Part shown: positions 30,781 through 42,500 of the stretch, one piece after another
How positions within the stretch are numbered: the first letter of the stretch is position 1
How the letters are laid out: the number at the start of each line of letters is the position of its first letter
Assembly (NCBI RefSeq): GCF_023065955.2
Contig: NC_079873.1
Coordinates: 13,902,566-13,966,565, forward strand
Reading direction: 5' to 3'
DNA: 64,000 nucleotides
Source of the DNA: Ursus arctos
Taxonomy: Eukaryota > Chordata > Mammalia > Carnivora > Ursidae
Position numbers and translations under genes: made by a program
Notes under the pieces: model-generated
The model's input: only the letters and a program-made list of their open reading frames with translations
Database searches by the model: none
What the model was told of the DNA's origin: nothing

Positions 30781-33449
30781 AGAAAGAAAAGAAAATTCAT
30801 AAATATTCCAAATAAAGAGGCTTTTGCAAAGTGCTGGTAATTTAAGAGGACCTTTGTGTCTGGATTAAGACAAAATGCTGTGTTCACCAGGAACTCATTA
30901 TAGTTTCCCAGGTAGAGAACCTCCAATCAAAACGTGGAGGTTGGGGTGTAGTCTCTACTTTCCCCTAAGACAGTAGGTCTCACTCGTGCCTTTCTCCACG
31001 AACCTGGGTCCCACTGAGACAAAGACCCACCTGTCCTAGAAGGGCATTGCTATATTTACGGGCACTGATAGACACTTTACCTCTGGCACCTTTTGACCAT
31101 TCAAATGGCTTTTCTTTGACGAAATGATTCCAATGGTTGATGATCGGGCTGCTTTAGAATCGTCCTTTCCTGCCAAAGCCAAATTTGTCATATCATATGC
31201 CAAGTTAATTTCTGAAATTAAGTTAAGGGGCAGGCTCCGCTGGTATTGCTTAATGCTTGCTCATAATTATATTGTAGCCTCTGCCATTTCACAATGCGTT
31301 TGAGCGCCCTTTGATTATTCATTGTGTGTTCAGTTACTCAGGTGCACCCATTCAGCAGTAAGTCACTAAGAAACCAGCAGAGCTAAGCTTCTGTGCTGAT
31401 CCGCTACCAGCAGAGCAGCGTAATTCTCCCAGGGCTTGTGCCTGGTGAGCACTGCTTGCATCGAGTTCCTCTCTGTTCACAGATCTGAGAGAAATCTGAG
31501 TTCGTAACGGGAGGCAGATCTGTACCTCAGGTCTTACACCTGGGAAACCCTAATGGGCTTTGACTGAGCCCAGCATCAAGAGACGGGCCCTCTTAAACTG
31601 CCAGCCCCTTGAAAAGGAGGCAGACCTAATGGAAGGGCATCAGGCTGTCTGTCAGTAGATGTGGTTTCCAGTTTATAATGAGAAAATGGGTGACCAAAAG
31701 AAAAGTTTGAAGAGCACAAAAAAAGCATAGAACCAAGACATGGATAAATCGAAATGCATTTTCTAGGTTAAAGTGGTTTTATGTTTGTTCATATGTAGGC
31801 TTACAAAATGTGATAGTATTAATGCAAGAATCCAGCTATGGTTTGGAAGGAATTGTTACTAAATTGGGAAACAAAATGATGTTACATGTACCAAAACTGA
31901 ACACTATTTTATTATTCATGACTTGGTATCACAACCTTATGGCAGCTTTTAAATATGAAAAAACCTGTGAAGATATAATGAATTAAAGCTGTGGAAGTTT
32001 TATAGAGACAAAAAAAATGCTCTATATTTCAAGGCATTACATCCCCTGGATATTTTTATGATTTTAATTCAAGGGTCAAATTTTTATAGTTGGGTAAACA
32101 GTCGAGAAAGATTCCATCAGCTGCTTTTCAATTATTATAATAGGGGGAAACACAGTATACCGTTGCTATTTAGAAGATTTTTTTTTTTTAAGATCGGAAC
32201 ATGTGTTCTACTTCATGGTATCAACCACAGAGCAAAATGGCTCTAATTGGGAACATACTTGGGGCAACTGACTGGATTAAAATGACTGAGAGTTATAAAT
32301 GTCTGAAACGTCTATTTCAGGCACAAGCAGAGGGAAATGGCGCTAATTTCTAGAGTGTGCACATAATGATTACATTAGCCCACAGAGATGAAGAGTATAT
32401 CAGCATGTACCCTGGAGAAGAAATACCATATGAATAAGGAATGAGCCAATCAATTTTTTAGTGGGTGGCAGTCACCATGAAAAAGGCCGTGGCTGACTCT
32501 GCCTCTACCCTTTCCCACACGACCACGTAGCCAGCCCATTTCTCCAGAATCCCAGTACCCTCCTCCGTAGTATCCACCAAACGAAATAAAATGCTTATAT
32601 TGGTACAATGGAAAACGCCAACTAACCTCTGACTTTTGACTTAAGCTCTGACCCACTGGACACCAGCATTTTGTATCTTCTCCTCAGCCGCAATTTGCTT
32701 TTGGAATAAGTTGGCGGCTCATCACAATGGAGATGTGCCAAAAGACACAGATGTGCACACATCGAGGCTCCATGGACACACATGCACACACGCCTTTTTT
32801 GCCACTCTTTCTCTCTTAGATGCTGACTCCTCGGCCCAACAAGCAAGATAAGGGCAGCCCTCCCTCCCTTGTTCCAACCTGTCTCTACGTGTGTGTGCGC
32901 GTGCACCTGTGCCTGGAGAGTATTCTAGGACGAGAGGAAACAGTCTGAGTGGCAGAAGGCTTGGAGTGAGGGTGTTAGAATCAAGGGACAGTCAGTGCTG
33001 GTGGGGACCCTGCCCTTGTCCCCTGCGCATTAACCTTTCCAGTATATATGCTGACAGTGTCCGACTTCAAGCAGTGTCTTCGATTCTCTGCCTGAGGTTT
33101 TCTCTTGGCCTGAGAATGGAGTCATCTGGAGGGGCCATGGAATGAGCACCCCAAGAGCACTGCCCTTCCTTGATACAGGATGGACTGGGAGGTAAATACG
33201 CCAGCTTCCTCAGCCCTTAACTGGGCATAACTCCAAGGCATGCTCTATCGAGATAGCTCCCAGAGCTCCTCTAGCAGGAGTGGGCCCCAACTGCCCACAC
33301 AGGCAGTACGCTCCCTCATGTACTCTTTCCCGCCGTGCTTCCCAGCTCCCCTACTGGCGCTTCAGATCACCTCCCCAATAAGCTCCTTGCCCTTCGTTCC
33401 TCATCTCAGGGTCTGTGTCTGTGTGACCCAACGTAGGCCAGATGGATTC
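30781..33449. other. Long repeat-poor interval
   Basis: No transposon is obvious over 2.6 kb. 31060-31370 and about 31740-32160 have the texture of conserved non-coding DNA (A/T-rich words such as CATAATTATATTG and CTTTGATTATTCATTG, no simple repeats). 32740-32910 has CACACA/TGTGTG-rich text. No coding exon is supported. Confidence 0.3.
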
Positions 33450-33690
33450 GGACTCAGGGAATCGTGGCATTTGGAACTCAAAGACAGGAATTTGAGCCTT
33501 GACTTGGCAATTTGCTCTCTGTGACCACGGGGGAGTTACTTTCTCTCTGTGAGCCTCAGTTTCTTCATCCATAAAATAGGGAGACTAGTACACCTTTGCT
33601 ACGTAACAGCGCCATCAGGAGGTGCAAATGAGATAACATCTGTGAAAGTGTTAAGAAAGCCATACAAATACTCATTACAGTTCATGAGGA
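33450..33690 (+). mobile_element. MIR SINE
   Basis: 'gaatcgtggcatttggaactcaaagac', 'tgagcctcagtttcttcatccataaaatagggagactag', 'gaaagtgttaagaaagccatacaaa' form a near full-length plus-strand MIR. Confidence 0.8.
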
Positions 33691-33744
33691 TTGTTCTCAC
33701 CTCCCCCACCACACGACTTCTTTTATACATTTTGTTGGAATTAT

Positions 33745-33990
33745 AGACTCACGGGAGTTGCAGTAATAGTACGCAGAGCCCCACGTACCCTTCACCCAGC
33801 TTCTCCCAGTGGTGACCTCTAATGTGATGGTAGTAGGACAGCAAAACCAGGAAACTGATATTGGTACAGCACGGTTAACTGCACTACTGACCTCATTCAG
33901 TTTTATGCTTTTTAAGGACTTGCCAATCTGCCATTCTATTTCTCCTCAGTACTCTGGCCTCCACTCCCCTCACCTCTAGTGACCTTTGAA
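33745..33990 (-). mobile_element. L1M 3' UTR remnant
   Basis: 'gggagttgcagtaatagtacgcagagccccacgtacccttcacccagcttctccc' then 'aaaaccaggaaactgatattggtacagcac' matches reversed L1M 3' UTR text. Confidence 0.7.
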
Positions 33991-35319
33991 GAATCTAAAC
34001 CAGCCACTCGGGTCACTATATCTTTGTGTCTACCACGTTAGCGCGGCTTCGGACTTAACACCTTCAACTGCTGTCCTAAGCACACTGCAAAACTGTGAGA
34101 CAAAATTCCATTCCAATCTAAATCTGTCACTGTCTCTTGACCAACAACAGGTAAGCATTGTAGATGAAATCCCAAGAGCTTGGATCCTACCAAGCAACTT
34201 CCTAAAATGGTGAAAGCAGCAGTTACCCAAAGAGCTGCTTCTAATGATGAATTGGATAACAATATTTTCATTAGAAGGTTAATACATTTTCTTTAGTTGC
34301 TTTAGAAGTCTTAGATAAATGCCTCCTTGTTGATTCATATCCTTCTTAATTTTTCAAGTTGTCCTGTCATCCTTTCCTTAGTACTCCCGGGATTTCACCT
34401 CTAACGCCTGGAGAAAAAGTGGGGGGAGCCTTTCTCCATCAATCCTCCAATGAAGAGAAGGGTCGCGGGGTCGTTCGCAGGAGCGCCTCAATAATCTCCT
34501 ATTCCCTCTTTGAATGCAACCACTATTCCTCTTTGAGCAGATCATTTATCTCCTCCTTCACTGCCTTCTTGGTTAAAGGTTAACAAAAATGACATCCCGT
34601 TCAAGTCCAAACCCTTGGAATGCACAGACCCCTGCTGCCAACAAAGTCTTTCAAACCAAGGAGACAGAAAATGTACCAGAGCCAAGGCTCTGAAATTGTT
34701 GCCATTTCTCTTTCTTCCTGATGCCTATGGGTCTTGCTGACCAACCTTATCTTCTGAAAATGGTTTAGGATACATATTTTCAAGGACCAACATTGTAGGT
34801 CGTGTAGTAGTACAGGACCCACTGTCTAAGTGCTGGAATATGCCTCTCAGAGCTTTCTAGCCCTCCATTCTTTTTTTAAAGTTCACTTGTCGAGTTCTCA
34901 CTCTCCCTCCTGGTTTCAAGGCATTCGCTCTACAGGTATTATTCCTGAACTCTCTCTCATTCCCAAACTCTCTCAAGAAACCTGATCCCATATTCCACTT
35001 GCCTGCAAGTGCCACCTACACCAGTGGGACCACCATTCTCATCGGTGCCTGGACTCAAACTGTCAGACGTATTTTACTCCTTACCAAGAAGCCTCTGGAA
35101 CTGCCTGCTCCCAGTCTGTCATTCCTCTCCCATGCAGCCAGCGCACACCAAGGATCTCAGGTGTCTAAGAAATGGGTTTTAGTGATCTTCTACCTTTGGA
35201 TAAACCCAGTAATGCTTTAGAAAAACATCACAAGCCAATGCACAAGGACAACAGCCTGGCTGTGCCAATTCCAGTCCACAAATGAAACACTCCGACGCTC
35301 CATGCCCATTCCCAGATCG
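33991..35319. other. No feature recognised
   Basis: Pyrimidine-rich around 34330-34600 and 34860-35130. Open frames under 80 codons occur on both strands. Nothing supports a gene or a named repeat. Confidence 0.35.
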
Positions 35320-35610
35320 CTGGTTTTTGCTCTAGTTACTCTTCTTGACCAAAACTATGCCCCTGACTCTTTTCCACCTGTGAAATTCCACCTAGGCTAA
35401 AAGGATCTGGACACTTCCATCCTTGTTTGTGCCGTCTGTCGACAGTAGTGCTATGCCACCTGGTATTGCTTGCTAATTTTCTATGTCCCTTATCTCCCTC
35501 AACTACATTGCAAGCTCCTTGGGAGCAGAGACCAGGTCTTACTTTTCTGCAACCTGCACAGCACCCAGGAGTCTGCCTCATCCAGAGAAGTAGCACCACA
35601 TATTTCTCAT
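35320..35610 (+). mobile_element. L2 LINE 3' end
   Basis: 'aactacattgcaagctccttgggagcagagaccaggtcttacttttctgcaacctgcacagcacccagg' is the standard L2 3' terminus text. Confidence 0.6.
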
Positions 35611-35829
35611 GATGGCTTGATGTCCATGTGTCCACCGGTCCCAGCGAAAGAAAAGGAAGGGCAATGAAACCAATTCTTATTGAGCAGATATGACGTGCCA
35701 TAGCCTTCTCTGAGCACCTGATCTGACGTAAGTGCCCCAACTCTCCCATCTATCACATTACCCGGTTCTGTTGTCATCGTAGCACCTCTCGCTACCTGAA
35801 ATTATCCTGCTCAGTTATTTATGTAACAG

Positions 35830-36235
35830 ATGCATTGTTGTGCTCTCCACATCCTCCTTTCAGGACTATGGTTCTCATTCCTCCAGGTAGTGGGAATGAT
35901 GGCCACTGAGGGTTCTCAGCTAAGTGTCCCTTCAAGAACTGTCCACTGAGCATACCTCTCCCCTGGGGCAGCCTGCAATTCGTGACTGTCAAAGTGGGGG
36001 TATAAAGGCCCACATACTTGCCTTGCCTGGGGGCAACTCTGAAGGGCTATGCTGGTCCCAGAGCTTCTGTGGGGTGGGCTGAAGCCTCTGAATCACCCAC
36101 CTTTCCCCACCAGTCTTTGCTCAGTCTCTCTTCCCTCACTTGCCTGCAAGTGTCAACCCTAAGAGAATCCATAATAAGCTTTCTGTATGCAGGTCTCCAT
36201 CACAATCTGTTTCCAGGGAACCAGACTTAAGATGC
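35830..36235 (+). mobile_element. Possible ancient LTR
   Basis: The end 'aataagctttctgtatgcaggtctccatcac' and 'tccagggaaccagacttaaga' resembles a polyadenylation signal plus LTR terminus. The left boundary is unclear and the family is not named. Confidence 0.35.
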
Positions 36236-36239
36236 CTTA

Positions 36240-36380
36240 CTTGTTCATTGTCGGTTCTCACCAGAATGTTCCGTGAGAGGAGGGACCTTATCTATCTCAT
36301 TTACGGCTGGGCCTAGAATACTGTCTGGTACACGATAGGTACTCAAAAAATAACTGTGGACTATGAATGAATGAACAAAA
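36240..36380 (+). mobile_element. L2 LINE 3' end
   Basis: 'gtgagaggagggaccttatctatctcatttacggctgggcctagaatactgtctggtacacgataggtactcaaaaaataact' ending in GAATGAATGAA is an L2 3' terminus. Confidence 0.75.
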
Positions 36381-36384
36381 TGGC

Positions 36385-36520
36385 TTTTATCTAGATCCCA
36401 CAGCTCTACCACATTTTCTGCATGAGAAATCAAGCACAGAGAGGCAAGTTAACTCTCCCAAGGATACACAGCTAGTCAGTTGTGGAACCAGGACCACACT
36501 TGTATGAATCCAATATTACA
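36385..36520 (-). mobile_element. MIR fragment
   Basis: 'aagcacagagaggcaagttaactctcccaaggatacacagctagtcag' is a minus-strand MIR core, directly after the L2 end. Confidence 0.7.
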
Positions 36521-36549
36521 CTCTTTTCAAAACCAAGCACAGCCTCTTG

Positions 36550-36900
36550 ATGTCTTCATCATTATGGGTAGCACCTTCTGCTTTGGCTCTTGTGGTCTGG
36601 CTGACTTATTGGTGTACTTGGCATGGAAATCTCGATGTAGCCTTAAACTCTTCTCCCTGTCTGTTCTCTATCTCAGCCACACCACTGGCATCTCCCATGC
36701 CTTTCCTTACAACTTTACCCCCATGTGTCTTTTCGCCTCTGATTTCACTGGCATTGTGTTTGGTTAGAGCCTGATCACTCCCCCGTTCAATCACTACAGT
36801 CCTTGCAGTGGGGCCATCGCCTTGTGCTCTCATCTCCTTCAGCTGACCTTATATGTCACTCTCAACATTCTCTTCCTTACCATCCTCTCCACCACAGTCA
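36550..36900 (+). mobile_element. L2 LINE coding remnant, weak
   Basis: Pyrimidine-biased text with short matches to L2 3' coding sequence ('tcatctccttcagctgacctta', 'cattctcttccttaccatcctctcc'). Overlapping open frames in two phases are probably its decayed remains. Confidence 0.3.
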
Positions 36901-36989
36901 GGGGCCAAAGAGGACATAGAATTCATACCAGATGATTTCAATGAAAACCAAAGAGAGAATAACGCACTGAAGTATGGGCAGTGTTAGGG

Positions 36990-37400
36990 GAACAAACCAA
37001 GATGGCGAGGCCCTCAGGAATCAGCAAGAGTGGGGAGCTATTGCCACTCCTAGGGTTGAAGGAGTGAGGGAAGGAAACAGTGTTACTGGAGCTTGGTGAG
37101 AGTTGGAGCCATGGAGGAGGGGTCTCCCCATGGGAGCTGTCATCCTGGAGGGCCGCAGACACTACCAGCTACAGTATGCCAAAGCAGAGAAAGAGCAAGG
37201 AAGAAATCTCCTGGCTTTTTGTCCTGTCACTCAGAGATCCTGCTGCTGTTTCACATTGGCCAACACCAGCTGGATGCCAGGTGGCCACGGAGACTGGGTG
37301 ATGGCAGTGTATAAGTTCCCGAGGCACAGAATGGGGCAGAGAGACTGGCTCTGGGGGCTGGGACAGGCAAAAGAGGAATCAATACACCTCAATTTACCAA
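36990..37400. mobile_element. Ancient repeat, unnamed
   Basis: The right part has 'ccaacaccagctggatgcc' and 'ttcccgaggcacagaatggggcagagag', phrases that I recall from an old mammalian repeat. The left part has 'ccaagatggcgaggcc'. Low certainty. Confidence 0.3.
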
Positions 37401-37439
37401 CAGAACAAATTTTCATGTCTCATCAATACCATCCCATGC

Positions 37440-37660
37440 CTTTCCATTTGTAACAAAGATTATGAAGCCCTTTGAAACACAAATATCCTTTGATCCTTGC
37501 AATGTCCCCCATGAGGTAAGTACTAGGACCAACCCATTTTACAGATGAGGAAACAAACTTAGAGAATTTGTGGCTCACCCATGATCATCAGATAGGTAAG
37601 AAATGGCACAGTTGAAACATAAGTCCAGATTTGTGAGTTCAAACTTTTTAACCAAAATCC
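37440..37660 (-). mobile_element. MIR SINE
   Basis: 'gatccttgcaatgtcccccatgaggtaagtactagg' followed by 'cattttacagatgaggaaacaaacttagag' and 'atggcacagttgaaaca' is a minus-strand MIR. Confidence 0.8.
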
Positions 37661-37734
37661 AGGGCTCAGTTTAAGCACACAGTTAAGGTGTACATTCCCT
37701 GGAACATCTCTCCATTCCTACCCTCTCCCCTTTC

Positions 37735-37742
37735 TACACACA

Positions 37743-37790
<48 letters not shown>
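37735..37790. repeat. (CA)n microsatellite
   Basis: About 55 bases of CA repeat with one CT interruption near the left end. It is the longest dinucleotide tract in the window. Confidence 0.95.
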
Positions 37791-37791
<1 letters not shown>

Positions 37792-37984
37792 CTATGCCAT
37801 GTTGTCTTAATGCTTCTCATTAATTTATCTTTTGTTCTTGGCCTTCTCTTGCGCGTCACTAATTCTCTCATCATCTCTGATCCTCCTTCCCATTAACTCA
37901 GGCCCATCAGCATCTTTGTCAGCACCTCACCTCCTCACCAGCTGCCTCTTGCCTTGAACACTGAAATGCGGTCATGTATATTGC

Positions 37985-39085
37985 TGCACTATCCAATACA
38001 GTAGCCACAAGCCACTTGAAATATGCTTAGTATGACTGAAGAGCTAAGTTTTTATTTAATTTTAATAAATCTAAATTTAAAACTGATACTTGGAGCTTAA
38101 TCTGCACCCCTCCCCCACCATCCTTAAGTGTAGGCTGTGCTCAGTGACTTTTTTCCAAGGAAAGAGTATGGAAAGGGAGAAAAAAGTAACTTAGGGTGCA
38201 AAAATCTGGCAAAGATGACCTCAGCCAGATGATCAAGGTCAACATCACCAGTCATAAGTCATGTCAATAGCACATGCCATTGATATGATGTGATGAGAAA
38301 GGTACTTCACCTCTGTGGTTTCCCTACCGCAAACCCATCACCCCAGTCTCATCATGAGGAAAATATCAGCCAAACCCCAATTGGCAGACATTCTTCAAAA
38401 TACCCAACCAGTACTCCTCAAAACTGTCAAAGTCACAATTGCAGACCAAAAGAGACCAAGGATACGTGAATAAATACAGTGTAGTGTCCTGGATTGGTTC
38501 CTGGAACGGAATAAGGACATTCATGGAAAAACTGGTGAAATACAAAGAAAAACTGGAGTTAGTTAATAGCACTGAAGCTATGCTGTCTTCTGAGTTGTGA
38601 CAATGTCCCACAGTAACATAAGATACTAACAAAAGGGAAATGTGTGATTTATATATGGTAACCTCTGTACCATCTTTGCAACTTTTCTGTACATGTAAAA
38701 TTATTCTTATATAAAAAGCTTACTAAGAATTTAAAAATTAAAAATCACTATTCAATTCAGTTATCAGAAAACTTTTGGATATGTTGGAATGACTTCAGTA
38801 TGTTAACTTACATTTTCAATGTAAATTTTATGAAATCTAAATACAGATCAAGTATTTCCAATGAACATTCAGTCTCTGAAATGAGATGTGTTGTAATTAT
38901 AAAGTACCCACCGGATTTTAAAAGACTTCACACCAAAATAAAGAATGCAAAATATCTTCATTTCTAAAATATTTGATTACATGTTGAAATATTTTGGATA
39001 TATAAAAATATATTACTAAAATTAAGCTTACTGTTTCATTTGTCATTTTTTAAATAGGGCTAATAGAAAGAAATTACATATATGG
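37985..39085 (+). mobile_element. hAT-Charlie element split by an L1M copy
   Basis: The left part 'tgcactatccaatacagtagccacaagccac' runs to 38095. The right part, from about 38755, includes 'ggattttaaaagacttcacacc', 'gattacatgttgaaatattttgg' and 'gctaatagaaagaaattacatatatggctt'. The same family is at 5030 in reverse. The L1M between them makes the nesting order clear. Confidence 0.55.
38100..38750 (+). mobile_element. L1M 3' UTR
   Basis: It shares blocks in order with 3640-4290: 'tttccaaggaaagagtatgg', 'tcagccagatgatcaaggtcaacatcaccagtcat', 'ccccagtctcatcatgagg', 'cagtactcctcaaaactgtcaaagtc', then 'gtaaaattattcttatataaaa'. Confidence 0.75.
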
Positions 39086-39095
39086 CTTCCATCAG

Positions 39096-39340
39096 AGCTT
39101 AAGAATACAGACTCTTAAGCCAAACAGCCTGGGTTGAAATCCCAGCTCTGTACCTAGTAACTGATGAACTTTGAGCAAGTTAGTTAACCTTTCTGTGTCA
39201 CAGTTATCCACCTGTAAATAGAGTACTACCTCATGGGGTTGTTGGGAGGATTCAGCAAGTTCACCCAGACACTGTGCTGGGTCATAGTAAGCACCGGAAC
39301 AGAGTAAGCGCTCAATAAATGCCAGCCATTGTTATTAAGG
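39096..39340 (+). mobile_element. MIR SINE, nearly full length
   Basis: 'ttaagaatacagactcttaagcc', 'tgggttgaaatcccagctctgtacc', 'ttagttaacctttctgtgtcacag', 'ggttgttgggaggattcagc', 'taagcgctcaataaatgccagcc' make a textbook plus-strand MIR. Confidence 0.9.
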
Positions 39341-39949
39341 TAGGGTTATTTGTAGCCACAGGGTCTTTGGAGCTTCAAGAGTCCTGAGGGGATACACTGC
39401 AACAGCAGAGAGAGAACAGGGAAGAAAGACCTTCACTGCTTTGTCTCCCTCTCTTCTACCTTCCTGCCAGGGTCTCCCGTTGCTCAGTCTCTATGGAAGC
39501 TGGCCAGCAAGTGAGCCCAGATGATGCCACCCACAGGGCTCAGCTTGCCAGGTGCAGAGCAAGGCAGAGAGAAGTGGGGAATAGATTTGGGGGAGGGGGT
39601 GGAGGGTCAAAGGAAGAGAACCAGGACACCTCACTACTTCTATAGCAACCAAAAGCCTAAAGTACCCTATTTTCCACATCCACTCAGCCCCACGTCTCTG
39701 TCCCCTCCTTGATACCTCAGGACAGCCATGCTTAGTGAGTTTCCCTCAGCCTCCCCAGACCTCCTGTTTCATAATGGACTCAGCCCTTGCCATGCTCAGA
39801 GCTCCGAGCCTTCATGAGTCCTGAACTCAACCTTTTCAGCGTATATGAAGAGATGGGCATGTTTTTTGTGTTTTCACTGATTTCTTGCCTTTAGTCTATA
39901 CAGGGAATGGCTGATCTTTGAAGGCAAAGAGTAGGTATTCTCAGTATTA
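39341..39949. other. No feature recognised
   Basis: Unique-looking, G/A-rich near 39540-39620. Nothing supports a gene. Confidence 0.4.
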
Positions 39950-40330
39950 TGTACACCGCTCTGCAGCCTGAACTGACTGATTGATGGAGATGAAGCGAAT
40001 GATGATTAATGACCTCAGAATTGTGTTCTGAGTGTTGTTTTTTTTTTCCCTACAGGATTCTCCCAGTGTTCCTAATGTCTGCCTTAGCTGGCCAGTCACC
40101 GTTCTCTGAAATAAATGAAGCTAGGATGGATCTCCTTTGTGTGTAGAGCGAGCATTACCTCTGTGAACTGATCACACTAGCTTTCTTCTGCTGCTGGCCA
40201 TATGGTCTCTCCCCTCCGCTCAGTTTTTCCGGGGCACATGTGCAGGGAATCTAATAATGGATTCCAGCCAGCCTCTGGGCTATTATGTAAATAGGAATCC
40301 TCTAGCACTCCCCCATACACGCACACACGC
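39950..40330. promoter_or_regulatory. Candidate conserved non-coding element
   Basis: Repeat-free sequence holding TGATTGATGG at about 39978 (PBX/HOX-like), then ATGATTAATGACC (homeobox-like), a T-run with CCCTACAG (3' splice-site-like, 40038-40055), and TAATAATGG and TATTATGTAAATAG further right. No open frame continues through it. The regulatory role is inferred from motif content and the lack of repeats only. Confidence 0.3.
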
Positions 40331-40363
40331 CTTTGGGAATTTCTCTAATTAATTAAGCTTAAA

Positions 40364-40388
40364 ACACACACACACACACACACACACT
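40364..40388. repeat. (CA)n microsatellite
   Basis: About 12 CA units after an A-run, followed by imperfect CA. Confidence 0.95.
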
Positions 40389-40949
40389 CACATACACTCC
40401 TTTTCATGGTGTTAGGTGGTCTTAACACTACTCTATTTTGGGGTACGGCTCTACTTTTAAGGATAGGAAGCACATGATTTTATGACTCTGGTTACTTAAG
40501 TGTTTAATCTCATTAAGCTCCTAAAGTCATCACCTACTCCCAGCATCTCCCAAAGGACCGTTCTCCTGCCAATATTTATGCATTCTGGTCTATTTTATTA
40601 GGTGCATACAAGTTTAGAATTGTTTCATCTTTCTGAGGAACTGAATCCTTCATAACGATCTAGTGACCCCTTCTAGCCCTGATAATGCTTTTTATCTTAA
40701 AGTCTGTATTCCCCAATGTAGCTTTCTTTGGGTTAGTAATTGTCTGGTGTGTCTTTTTTTTTTTTCCTGTTACCTTCTGCCTTTCTGCATTCTTGTGCCT
40801 TAAGTGTGACTTTTGTAATGGACATATAGCTACATTTTTTAAAAATCCCATCTGGTAACTTCTGTTTTTTAATTGGCTAGTTAAGTCACTTGCATATTTG
40901 GTGAGTAATAGCAATTATTATATTTGGACTTGGTTTGCTATCTTATTTT

Positions 40950-41141
40950 TTTTAAAGATTTTATTTATTTATTTGACAGACAGAGAGACAGCCAGCGAGA
41001 GAGGGAACACAAGCAGGGGGAGTGGGAGAGGAAGAAGCAGGCTCATAGCGGAGGAGCCTGATGCGGGGCTTGATCCCAGAACGCCGGGATCACGCCCTGA
41101 GCCGAAGGCAGACGCTTAACGACTGCGCTACCCAGGCACTC
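40950..41141 (-). mobile_element. Can-SINE (SINEC), young, minus strand
   Basis: A full copy, nearly the same as 21763 and 53938. The target duplication is ttgctatcttatttt (about 40935-40949) and ttgctatcttatatt (41142-41156). The head end reads 'gcgctacccaggcactc', with changes from the consensus. Confidence 0.93.
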
Positions 41142-41401
41142 TTGCTATCTTATATTTTTATTTTTTATTTGTCCTGCTTTTTCTGTGATTCTTTTTCTTC
41201 CTCATCTCTTGCTATTGTTTGGATTGTTGGTGGTTTATTGTCTGTTTGTGGATATATTTGTTTCCTTATTTCATTGTTCCTTTTTACTTATTTGGACTTT
41301 ATAGACTCTATTTTTACTTACTTAGTGATCACCCTTGAAATTTTATAATGTATATTTAACTTACAAAGTGAAAAAATTAATAATATTTTAACTTTCCTCT
41401 A

Positions 41402-41636
41402 GAAGGAGGATTGGCAGACTATGGCCCAATAATCAAATCTGCCCACCACCAGTCTTTGTAAATAAAGTTTTACCGGACCATAGTCTTGTTCTTTCATTTG
41501 TGTACCATCTATGGCTACTTTCACTTTATGATGGCAGAGTTTCGTATTCATGACAGGGACTGTATGGTCTGTAAAACTTGTAATATTTACTAGCTGCCCA
41601 TTTATAGAAAACATTTGCCAACACTTGTTCTCTAAT
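41402..41636 (-). mobile_element. hAT-type DNA element, minus strand
   Basis: Starts 'gaaggaggattggcagactatgg' and includes 'ccaccagtctttgtaaataaagttttaccgg' and 'ctgtatggtctgtaaaacttg', ending 'catttgccaacactt'. These are the two ends and middle of a common Charlie-derived element ('...gttggcaaactttttctgtaaag...'). Subfamily uncertain. Confidence 0.65.
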
Positions 41637-41661
41637 AATACTCTAAAGGATATTAGGAGAC

Positions 41662-41880
41662 TTTTTAAAGGATTTTACTTATTTATTTGAGAGAGAGGGA
41701 TAGTGCTAGTGGGGGGAAGAGCAGATGGGGAGGGACAAGCAGACTCCATGCTGAGCACAGAGCTCAACATGGGGCTTAATGTGGGGTTCTATGTGGGGCT
41801 CAATGTCACAACCCTGAGATCGTGATCTGAGCTGAAACCGAGTCAAAGGCTTAACCCCAACTGAGCCACCCAGGTGCCCC
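41662..41880 (-). mobile_element. Can-SINE (SINEC), older, with internal duplication
   Basis: It is flanked by aaaggatattaggaga (from 41645) and aaggatcttaggagat (to about 41896). Inside, the segment around 41770-41808 repeats 'atgtggggctcaa'-like units three times, which makes the copy longer than its relatives. Confidence 0.9.
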
Positions 41881-42072
41881 AAGGATCTTAGGAGATTTTA
41901 ACTCTGATCTCCACTCCTGACTTGCATGTGATTCTTGTCCAATATTTTATTTTTGTCATTTTTCTTAACTCTACAATTTGAGATTAGTATTCCTTTTTTT
42001 CCCAAATATTATTTGATCATGTGTATGATTTTACGTTTTTACATATTTGCTCACATGCATATATGGGTTTTT

Positions 42073-42177
42073 TTAAGTTTGTTTTTTTAGTAATCTCTAC
42101 ACCCAACGTGGAGCTGGAACTCACAACCCCAAGATCAAGAGTCACATGCTCCTCCGACTAAGCTAGCCAGGTGCCCC
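42073..42177 (-). mobile_element. Short Can-SINE, tRNA-related part only
   Basis: Only about 105 bp: 'cacccaacgtggagctggaactcacaaccccaagatcaagagtcacatgctc...gccaggtgcccc'. The CT-rich middle is absent. Target duplication is approximately gcatatatgggttttt / ggtatatgtgttttta on the two sides. It fits an older or short SINEC type. Confidence 0.85.
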
Positions 42178-42500
42178 GGTATATGTGTTTTTATTGCTTA
42201 CCATTCCTTTTGGCATCTCAGATCATCCTTCTGACATCATTTTCCTTCTTCCTGAAGCACATCTTTTAGAAGATGTTCTTTTAGTGAAGATCTTTTGATA
42301 GTAAATCCCTCTGTTTTTGTGTGTTTATAAACATATTAATTTTACCTTCCTTCCCAAAATGGGATTTTGAGTACACAATTCTAAGTTCTAAGTTATTTTC
42401 CCTCAACAATTGAAAGATATTATTCCACAGTCTTTGATTTCCATTGCTGTTGAAGGCAACTGTTAGTCTAATTGTCACTCCTTTAAGGATGATCCATCTT

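Noticed and set aside
40038..40060. 3' splice site of a coding exon
   Set aside because: A T-run plus CCCTACAG is present, but the following sequence has stops in all frames within a short distance and no donor that I could pair with it. It is kept only as a remark in the regulatory finding.
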